DNA from: SIG710 sp045605745
GTDB taxonomy: Bacteria > Bacillota > Clostridia > Oscillospirales > CAG-272
Direction: 5' to 3'
Length of the DNA stretch: 11,251 bases
Assembly (NCBI GenBank): GCA_045605745.1
Contig: JAZUQN010000179.1
Span: 1-11,251, forward strand
Made by a program: the position numbers and the translations under genes. Below, piece after piece: positions 6,277 to 11,251 of this stretch (position 1 is the stretch's first letter; every line of letters begins with the position of its first letter). The notes beneath the pieces were generated by a model. It had not been told where the DNA came from. It was given only the letters and a program-made list of their open reading frames with translations, and did no database searches.

Positions 6277-7272
6277 ATGCTTAAGGATAAAAAAGTTTCG
6301 TTTTCAGGCGTTCAGCCAAGCGGCAATCTCACCATCGGAAATTATCTCGGCGCACTGAGAAATTTCTCAAAATACAGTGAGGAATATCAAACCTTTTATT
6401 GCGTTGTTGATATGCACGCAATAACGGTTCGCCAAATCCCCGCAGAGCTTCGCCGCAGAACCTATGAGACGCTGGCTCTTTATATTGCCTGCGGGCTTGA
6501 TCCCGAAAAAAACTGCCTTTATGTGCAGTCTCATGTTCCTGCCCACGCAGAGCTTTCTTGGATCCTCAACTGCTATACCATGTTTGGCGAGCTTAGCCGC
6601 ATGACTCAGTTTAAGGATAAGAGCGCAAAGCACTCGGATAATATCAATGCAGGTCTTTTTACATATCCAACCCTTATGGCGGCGGATATCCTGCTTTATC
6701 AAACAGATGTTGTACCCGTTGGCATTGACCAAAAGCAGCACGTTGAGCTGGCTCGCAACGTTGCAGGAAGATTTAATCAGGCATATTCCGAAACCTTCAC
6801 GATTCCCGAGCCAATCATTGAAAAAAGCGGTATGAAGATCATGTCACTTGCCGACCCCACAAAGAAGATGAGCAAGTCGGATGAAAACACAAATTCTGTT
6901 GTATATATCCTTGATGACAAGGATACTATCATTCGCAAATTTAAGCGTGCCGTTACAGATTCGGACACCGAGGTGCGCTATGCAGAGGGCAAGGACGGCA
7001 TAAACAATCTTATGTCTATCTATTCCTGCTTCACAGGAAAAACAATGGAGCAGATCGAGGCAGAATTTGCCGGCAAGGGATATGGCGATTTCAAGCTGGC
7101 TGTCGGTGAAGTATGTGCTGATGCGCTTGCTCCCGTCAATGAGAAATTCAATCAGCTGCTTTCAGACAAAGCATATCTTGAAGCCGTTATGAAAAACGGC
7201 GCAGATCAAGCCTCCTATTTTGCTGCAAAGACCTTGCAGAAGGTTAAGCGCAAGGTTGGCTTTATGATCTGA
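6277..7272 (+). CDS. trpS: Tryptophanyl-tRNA synthetase
   Basis: This enzyme charges tRNA-Trp with tryptophan at the cost of ATP, in the cytoplasm. The 331 residues match the usual length of the bacterial class I enzyme. Visible motifs: SGVQPSG then TIGN at 19-22 (the HIGH signature), the region around residue 150 with VPVGIDQKQHVELARN typical of TrpRS, and KMSKS at 197-201. The start is fixed by AGAGG at 9 nt. It is the first gene of a three-gene plus-strand unit; tagO follows after 30 nt. Confidence 0.97.
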   Translation: MLKDKKVSFSGVQPSGNLTIGNYLGALRNFSKYSEEYQTFYCVVDMHAITVRQIPAELRRRTYETLALYIACGLDPEKNCLYVQSHVPAHAELSWILNCYTMFGELSRMTQFKDKSAKHSDNINAGLFTYPTLMAADILLYQTDVVPVGIDQKQHVELARNVAGRFNQAYSETFTIPEPIIEKSGMKIMSLADPTKKMSKSDENTNSVVYILDDKDTIIRKFKRAVTDSDTEVRYAEGKDGINNLMSIYSCFTGKTMEQIEAEFAGKGYGDFKLAVGEVCADALAPVNEKFNQLLSDKAYLEAVMKNGADQASYFAAKTLQKVKRKVGFMI

Positions 7273-7302
7273 TCTTTCACATAAAAGAAAGGATAAAAAG
7301 AA

Positions 7303-8466
7303 ATGCACGCTTCGCTTATTAAAGTGATAATCGGCATTGCGGCGGTTGTTTGCGCCGCCCTGCTTTCATATGTATGCACTCCCCTTGTTAGAGTTCTTGC
7401 ATTTAAAATCGGTGCTGTGGATGTTCCAAAGGATGGCAGGCGTATGCACAAGGTTCCGATTCCAAGAATCGGCGGACTCGCAATTTTTATAGGCTTTGCC
7501 CTCACAATTCTGGCCTTTTGCCCAATGAGCAGGTTTCTGACAGTTGCCCTTTTCGGAGGTCTTATAATAGTTATGATGGGCGTGCTTGATGACATTTTTG
7601 CCCTCAGCCCTTGGCTTAAGCTTGCAGCACAGGTGGCTGTTGCAATGTTTGCAATATTTGAGGGTGTCACCATTGATTTTTTCTCCTTTGGCAGCGATAT
7701 GATTTCCCTTGGCAAGTGGGCTATCCCCGTCACTCTCATTTGGATAGTCGGCCTTACAAATTCTGTAAATCTTATCGATGGACTTGATGGACTTGCCTGC
7801 GGCGTTTCGACAATATGCTCTATGTCACTTTTTGTTGTTATGATAATCCTTGGAGATTTTCATTCTGCCCTTGTTGTTGCAATAGTGATCGGAGCCTGCA
7901 TCGGCTTCTTCCCATTCAACGCTCATCCTGCAAAGATTTTTATGGGTGACACCGGCGCTCAAACTCTTGGTTATCTTCTATCGATAATTTCCATCGAGGG
8001 AGTTTTTAAAACTCACACAGTATTCTCATTTCTGATACCGCTTTCAATATTCGGTCTTCCGATATTTGACACTGTGTTTGCAGTAATTCGCCGTCTTATC
8101 CATGGCAAAAGCCCATTTTCCTCAGACAGAGGCCATATTCACCATCGCCTTATAGATATGGGCTTCGGACAGAGAAAAAGCGTTAATATTCTTTATTCTA
8201 TCTGCGGTATTCTTGGAATTGCGGCAGTGCTTTTAACGCTTAAATACTATGTTCCGGCGGCACTCATATTTATAGCCGGCTTCGCACTTTTCTTCATCAG
8301 CTCATTTGTTTATAAAAACCCCGCCACAAGAGCTTATACTGCTATGTTTAACGAAGAGGATGCCATTGAAAGCGGAATAAAGATAGCCACAGACGAGGAG
8401 ATATCAAACCATGTTATCAACCTTGCCGCCACAGCCGATGAAAACGGCGAAGCAGAAAAGGGCTGA
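7303..8466 (+). CDS. tagO: Undecaprenyl-phosphate sugar-1-phosphate transferase (TagO/WecA type)
   Basis: This polytopic membrane protein of 387 residues belongs to the MraY/WecA glycosyltransferase-4 family. Members move an N-acetylhexosamine-1-phosphate, usually GlcNAc-1-P from UDP-GlcNAc, onto undecaprenyl phosphate, the first step of wall teichoic acid or other cell-wall glycan synthesis. Motifs seen: the Asp pair at 96-97 (VLDDIF), NLIDGLDGLA at 156-165, FMGDTGA with Asp216, and HIHH at 278-281, the last being typical of WecA/TagO rather than MraY. About ten or eleven hydrophobic spans can be read, followed by an acidic cytoplasmic tail of about 50 residues. AAAGGA precedes the ATG. The family is certain; the exact acceptor polymer, and so the gene name, is inferred. 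Confidence 0.93.
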   Translation: MHASLIKVIIGIAAVVCAALLSYVCTPLVRVLAFKIGAVDVPKDGRRMHKVPIPRIGGLAIFIGFALTILAFCPMSRFLTVALFGGLIIVMMGVLDDIFALSPWLKLAAQVAVAMFAIFEGVTIDFFSFGSDMISLGKWAIPVTLIWIVGLTNSVNLIDGLDGLACGVSTICSMSLFVVMIILGDFHSALVVAIVIGACIGFFPFNAHPAKIFMGDTGAQTLGYLLSIISIEGVFKTHTVFSFLIPLSIFGLPIFDTVFAVIRRLIHGKSPFSSDRGHIHHRLIDMGFGQRKSVNILYSICGILGIAAVLLTLKYYVPAALIFIAGFALFFISSFVYKNPATRAYTAMFNEEDAIESGIKIATDEEISNHVINLAATADENGEAEKG

Positions 8467-8492
8467 GCTTTTTTACATCAAAAGGAAAGGAT

Positions 8493-8510
8493 CTTTCGCA
8501 TAGGCGAAAG
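8493..8510 (+). other. Hairpin between ribosome site and start codon
   Basis: CTTTCGC and GCGAAAG form a perfect 7-bp stem with loop ATAG. The only good Shine-Dalgarno sequence, AAGGAAAGGA (8482-8491), is directly before it, while the ATG of the next gene is at 8526. Folding would cut the effective distance by 18 nt, to about 16. Confidence 0.6.
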
Positions 8511-8525
8511 CCACGGTAAAAGCAT

Positions 8526-9362
8526 ATGGCAGATAGCAAAAAAAATATTGGAAACGGTGATGCAGGCTCTGTCATTCGTGCAGTTTTGCTTATCAGCGCC
8601 GTTATTATGACCGTGATCTTTATCATGGGCGGCATATATCTTGCCGGTCTTCTTGGGAAAAGCAATGAAAAAAGCGAGGATCCTCCCGAAAACAACAAAT
8701 ATCCGAGCGATCTGCTTATAAAAGAGACTTATAATAACGAATTTGAAGAGGAGCTTCCACTCTCGGACATAACTCTTAAAGAGGCATTTTTGCTTTATGA
8801 TATAAGGATATCTTATTATCAGGAATGTACCGTTACCACAGGCGATGCCGATGACAACAGCACAACTCTCGGAAAACGCATACTGCGTGAGGGAGATAAG
8901 TTTAATATTCGCACATATAACCAAAATTCCCTTATAGAAACTATAAAATGCGATGGTGAAAACATATTGATAATCAACGAAATAACCGGAAACAGTACCT
9001 TGGTTTCCTCAAGAGAACATTCGGTGTATCAGCTTGCTGGTCTGCCCGATCACGAATACATTATGTATCTTGTTAAGGAATTTGAGGAGTCAGAGGACAA
9101 AACAACCACCACGCTTTCGGACTTAAAATGTTCTCTCTCAAGAGAGAGAGATGTAAACAGCCTCACGCTTTCACTTACCTATGGTGAAACAGACCTTGAG
9201 GAAACATATCATTATAATCTGGATGACGGTGTTATTTTTGAGGTATCCTCCTCTCTCACCCTATCCGGCAAAACTTCCTCGCCCTATTCCCTTGAATCAA
9301 CATATTTCAAAACCGATATCTCGGATTTTTTGGCACAGGATTCTTTTGTTATAAACAATTGA
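8526..9362 (+). CDS. Unknown one-span membrane protein with an outside domain
   Basis: I do not recognise this 278-residue protein. Residues 16-44 form one long hydrophobic span near the N-terminus, then an acidic, Asn/Glu-rich linker, then about 200 residues rich in beta-strand-like patterns and Ser/Thr, with few cysteines. An N-in orientation would place the domain outside. The alternation of short strands (for example KFNIRTY, SLIETIKCDG, NILIINE) recalls LolA/MucB-like lipid-binding barrels, but this is only a fold guess. An in-frame TAA just upstream fixes the start at 8526, although the ribosome site is unusually far away behind a hairpin. It follows tagO by 59 nt and ends the operon, so a role in the cell envelope is reasonable. 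Confidence 0.85.
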   Translation: MADSKKNIGNGDAGSVIRAVLLISAVIMTVIFIMGGIYLAGLLGKSNEKSEDPPENNKYPSDLLIKETYNNEFEEELPLSDITLKEAFLLYDIRISYYQECTVTTGDADDNSTTLGKRILREGDKFNIRTYNQNSLIETIKCDGENILIINEITGNSTLVSSREHSVYQLAGLPDHEYIMYLVKEFEESEDKTTTTLSDLKCSLSRERDVNSLTLSLTYGETDLEETYHYNLDDGVIFEVSSSLTLSGKTSSPYSLESTYFKTDISDFLAQDSFVINN

Positions 9363-9369
9363 TATGTGA

Positions 9370-9428
9370 TAGGTAAACGCCCCATTCGGCAGATATGTCC
9401 GAGTTGGGGCGTCCTATTATATTTTTAA
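9370..9428 (+). terminator. Terminator after the trpS-tagO operon
   Basis: The stem ACGCCCCA (9377-9384) with TGGGGCGT (9405-9412) is extended outside by TAGG/CCTA across a 3-nt bulge and inside by TCGG/CCGA. It is followed by a T-rich tract. It starts 7 nt after the stop codon at 9362. Confidence 0.82.
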
Positions 9429-9457
9429 AATCTTTTTACTGTTTTTTTCAAAATCAC

Positions 9458-9486
9458 TTGACTTAGAGTGAAATGAGTATTATAAT
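9458..9486 (+). promoter_or_regulatory. Near-consensus promoter of ilvE
   Basis: -35 TTGACT (9458-9463), exactly 17 bp, -10 TATAAT (9481-9486): eleven of twelve consensus bases. The leader of about 58 nt shows no T-box or attenuator structure. Confidence 0.88.
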
Positions 9487-9550
9487 ATTTTATCATAGTA
9501 AAGTGATGCAAAAACAAGATGTAATTTTTCCCGAAAGGCTGGTCATATAA

Positions 9551-10612
9551 ATGGATATCAAAATAACTAAAACTGAAAACGAAAGAGTGTGCCCCCCCGA
9601 AAACGAGCTGGGCTTCGGAAGGATCTTTTCTGACCATATGTTTGTTATGGATTATGAAGAGGGCAAGGGCTGGTACGATGCCAGAATAATCCCATTTGGC
9701 AATCTTTCTCTTCACCCTGCTTCAACAGTGCTTCATTACGGTGCTGAGATATTTGAGGGACTGAAAGCGTATAGAAGTGAGGATGGCAGCATTCAGCTTT
9801 TCCGTCCTATGGAAAATATCAAAAGAATGAACACCTCTGCCGACCGTATGTGCCTGCCGCTTCTTGATGAAAATGATTTTCTTGAAGCTTTGACAACCTT
9901 TGTTAAGCTTGAAGAAAAATGGGTTCCAAAATCCTTCGGAACCTCTCTTTATCTCAGACCCTTTATGTTTGGCAACGACGAGCACCTTGGCGTTCATGGC
10001 GTTAAGAGAGCAACCTTTATGATAATCGCTTCCCCCAGCGGTAGCTACTATGCAGAGGGCATCAACCCTGTTAAGATCATGATAGAAAGTGAAGATGTGC
10101 GTGCAGTTCGCGGCGGCACAGGTTTTGCAAAATGCGGCGGCAACTATGCTGCTTCTACAAGAGCAGGCGAAAGGGCTGCAAAAAAAGGCTACACTCAGGT
10201 CCTTTGGCTTGACGGTGTTGAAAGAAAGTATATTGAAGAAGTTGGCGCAATGAATGTAATGTTCAAAATAAACGGAAAGGTCATCACTCCTGCGCTCACG
10301 GGCTCAATTCTTCCCGGCATCACAAGAAAGAGCTGCATTGAGGTTCTAAAGGATATGGGCTATGAGGTTGAGGAGAGACTTCTTTCTGTTGATGAGTTGG
10401 TTGAAGCAATGAAGAGTGGCAAGCTGGAAGAGGCATGGGGCTGTGGCACTGCTGCAGTTGTTTCTCCTATCGGAACTCTTTGCTATGAGGATGTTGAATA
10501 TACCGTGAACGGCGGTGGAATCGGTGATGTTACCTCGAAGCTTTATGATACGCTTACAGGAATCCAGTGGGGCAAAAAAGAAGACACCTATGGTTGGGTT
10601 TATAAGATTTAA
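9551..10612 (+). CDS. ilvE: Branched-chain amino acid aminotransferase
   Basis: This PLP enzyme of fold-type IV transfers the amino group between glutamate and the 2-oxo acids of leucine, isoleucine and valine, the last step of their synthesis, in the cytoplasm. The 353 residues match the longer (BCAT-like) bacterial form. Seen in order: LHYGAEIFEGLKAYR at 61-75, the PLP lysine Lys194 in TGFAKCGGNYA, YIEEVGAMN at 227-235 with the cofactor-contacting Glu, the substrate loop GSILPGITR at 251-259, and WGCGTAAVVSPIG at 296-308 for the phosphate of PLP. The ribosome site is weak (GAAAGG about 12 nt upstream), but no better in-frame start is present. It stands alone between its own promoter and terminator. 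Confidence 0.97.
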   Translation: MDIKITKTENERVCPPENELGFGRIFSDHMFVMDYEEGKGWYDARIIPFGNLSLHPASTVLHYGAEIFEGLKAYRSEDGSIQLFRPMENIKRMNTSADRMCLPLLDENDFLEALTTFVKLEEKWVPKSFGTSLYLRPFMFGNDEHLGVHGVKRATFMIIASPSGSYYAEGINPVKIMIESEDVRAVRGGTGFAKCGGNYAASTRAGERAAKKGYTQVLWLDGVERKYIEEVGAMNVMFKINGKVITPALTGSILPGITRKSCIEVLKDMGYEVEERLLSVDELVEAMKSGKLEEAWGCGTAAVVSPIGTLCYEDVEYTVNGGGIGDVTSKLYDTLTGIQWGKKEDTYGWVYKI

Positions 10613-10620
10613 CGAAATGC

Positions 10621-10654
10621 AAAGGGCTGAGCGTTGCGCACAGCCCTTTTCTCG
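10621..10654 (+). terminator. Rho-independent terminator of ilvE
   Basis: AAAGGGCTG (10621-10629) pairs perfectly with CAGCCCTTT (10641-10649), with an inner GCG/CGC, followed by TTCTC. It begins 8 nt after the ilvE stop. Confidence 0.9.
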
Positions 10655-10694
10655 GTAAACAGGAGTTTATCGGGGAGTGTTTTCACAAACAAGA

Positions 10695-10842
10695 GCACAC
10701 TGCGAAGTTTTTATGGTCAATCGCCTACCACAGACGAAAGCAGTGTGCGGCAAGCTGCACCCTTATTGCGCCGGTGCTTTTTGGCGCAATAAGGTAAATA
10801 GAATAGCTGACAGCGACATAAGAAAATGCAGGATTGCATTTT
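10695..10842 (+). other. Hairpin-rich gene-free tract, left of the inverted repeats
   Basis: No credible gene is present. Three separate inverted repeats follow each other: GCACACTGC with GCAGTGTGC (10695-10703 and 10740-10748, 36-nt loop); a perfect 12-bp stem CCTTATTGCGCC with GGCGCAATAAGG (10761-10772 and 10783-10794, 10-nt loop); and AAAATGCA with TGCATTTT (10823-10830 and 10835-10842, 4-nt loop). The last one abuts the left copy of the 117-nt repeat and may be part of that element. No strong promoter is seen for this stretch. Confidence 0.6.
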
Positions 10843-10959
10843 CGAGGGAGCGTTGGCTACATAAAGGAAAGGAGTCTTTAGAGGAAAACGCAGTTTGCCT
10901 CTAAACGCATTTTCGTCCCTTTGGGGCGTGCCAAAGGGACTGCCATGCGGCATGAGCAA
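10843..10959 (+). repeat. 117-nt structured repeat, left copy
   Basis: This copy is about 79% identical (93 of 117 by hand count) to the inverse complement of 11135-11251, with no gaps. It begins with a GGGAGCGTTGG block and contains two hairpins: one at 10877-10905 around loop GCA with one A-G mismatch, and a perfect 10-bp stem GTCCCTTTGG/CCAAAGGGAC at 10915-10940. It ends with a conserved palindromic CATGC-G-GCATG block and GAGCAA. Stems differ from the other copy by paired changes. No open frame is shared by the copies, so it is not a coding repeat. Confidence 0.8.
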
Positions 10960-10986
10960 CCGGAGAGAAAACTAATCTCTTTGGTT
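10958..10986 (+). other. Hairpin following the left repeat
   Basis: AACCGGAGAGA (10958-10968) can pair with TCTCTTTGGTT (10976-10986) over 11 bp around a 7-nt loop, with two G-U pairs that exist only in a plus-strand RNA. It overlaps the last two bases of the left repeat and is not found beside the right one. Confidence 0.5.
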
Positions 10987-11134
10987 ATTTTAAATGATAA
11001 GAATTACTTTATTATCTTAGATTTATTTGTATATAAATTAACAAATTAAGATTATAAGAATTATAAAGTGTTTAATATACAGTGTTAAAGAAATAACTGT
11101 CCGATTTATCAGATAGGCAGCTGTTTCTTCTTTT
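10987..11134. other. AT-rich spacer between the inverted repeats
   Basis: About 148 nt of very AT-rich sequence with no gene. It contains a nested inverted repeat (ATCTTA with TAAGAT around ATTTGT with ACAAAT) and a short direct repeat ATAAGAATTA. No transposase or other coding sequence is carried between the repeats. Confidence 0.5.
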
Positions 11135-11251
11135 TTGCTCATGCCGCATGGCAGTGTCTTTGGTATGCGCCAAAGACACGAAAGCGCACTTAGAGGGAAA
11201 CTGCGTTTCCCTCTAAGGATTCCCTTCCTTGGCACTACCAACGCTCCCACG
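11135..11251 (-). repeat. 117-nt structured repeat, right copy (inverted)
   Basis: Inverted partner of 10843-10959, running to the last base of the window, so its outer boundary is unknown. Read on the minus strand it has the same blocks in the same order: GGGAGCGTTGG, a hairpin at 11189-11217 (here fully paired), a perfect 10-bp hairpin GTGTCTTTGG/CCAAAGACAC at 11154-11179, then the identical TGCCATGCGGCATGAGCAA end. Confidence 0.8.

Noticed and set aside
7215..7739. A 174-codon open frame on the minus strand
   Set aside because: It lies opposite the trpS end and the tagO start; tagO family motifs on the plus strand decide the coding strand.
8452..8478. Terminator at the end of the tagO-like gene
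   Set aside because: AAAAG/CTTTT around a 7-nt loop gives only a weak AT stem; read-through to the next gene is more likely.
9487..9550. T-box or leucine attenuator before ilvE
   Set aside because: About 60 nt with no terminator hairpin, leader peptide or T-box sequence.
10717..11250. Open frames of 70-80 codons on the minus strand within the right-hand gene-free tract
   Set aside because: They run through the structured repeats, have no ribosome site, and the two repeat copies give unrelated peptides, so there is no coding conservation.
10843..11251. Insertion sequence with long terminal inverted repeats
   Set aside because: The 148-nt spacer carries no transposase, no target-site duplication can be seen and the right boundary is outside the window; a non-autonomous element remains possible but unproven.
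10843..11251. CRISPR array
   Set aside because: Only two repeats, in inverted orientation and 79% identical, with no regular spacers or cas genes.

Overview
The window looks like a chromosomal segment of a low-to-mid-GC Firmicute, most likely a gut-type Clostridia (Ruminococcaceae/Oscillospirales-like). The evidence is consensus sigma-A promoters, strong AGGAG-type ribosome sites, a TagO/WecA-type lipid-carrier transferase, a eukaryotic-like Ser/Thr kinase with a single membrane span, and extracellular Cys/His-repeat proteins. The taxonomic call is inference; no rRNA gene is present. No transposase, phage gene or CRISPR array is seen.

Layout. (1) 1-280, minus strand: tRNA-Leu(UAA) followed by initiator tRNA-fMet, driven by a perfect-consensus promoter (TTGACA/17/TATAAT) with a hairpin in the short leader. 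The fMet T-stem carries an extra A. Positions 280-391 hold nothing recognisable. (2) 392-6176, minus strand: a signalling region. In transcription order it contains a calcineurin-like phosphoesterase and a small HTH-like protein (one operon from the promoter at 6148-6176); then a paralogous HTH-like protein, a membrane Ser/Thr kinase and an out-of-frame ORF that looks like the kinase's extracellular sensor; then a large membrane-anchored protein with three Cys/His repeats and a C-terminal zinc ribbon, closed by a strong terminator. (3) 6205-9430, plus strand: trpS, a tagO-like gene and an unknown one-span membrane protein, closed by a terminator. (4) 9458-10654, plus strand: ilvE with its own near-consensus promoter and terminator. 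(5) 10655-11251: no gene. This tract is dense in hairpins and holds two inverted copies of a 117-nt structured repeat that differ by compensatory base changes.

The most interesting part is region 2. Two separate promoters, one for the HTH/kinase operon and one for the Cys-repeat surface protein, have the same design: a 17-bp palindrome TTGGAC-N5-GTCCAA whose last two bases are the first two of a poor -35 box (AAGACA or AAGACT), then exactly 17 bp, then TATAAT. This suggests one regulon in which a membrane kinase, a DNA-binding protein (with a 62% identical paralogue next door) and a surface protein are controlled together, probably by an activator sitting at about -42. The kinase and its presumed sensor are separated by one nucleotide of frame at UUU-UGA, a sequence that could allow a +1 slip or could simply be an indel.

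The second strong candidate is the pair of 117-nt repeats at the right end, whose stems are kept by paired changes and so probably act as folded RNA or as a structured mobile repeat.
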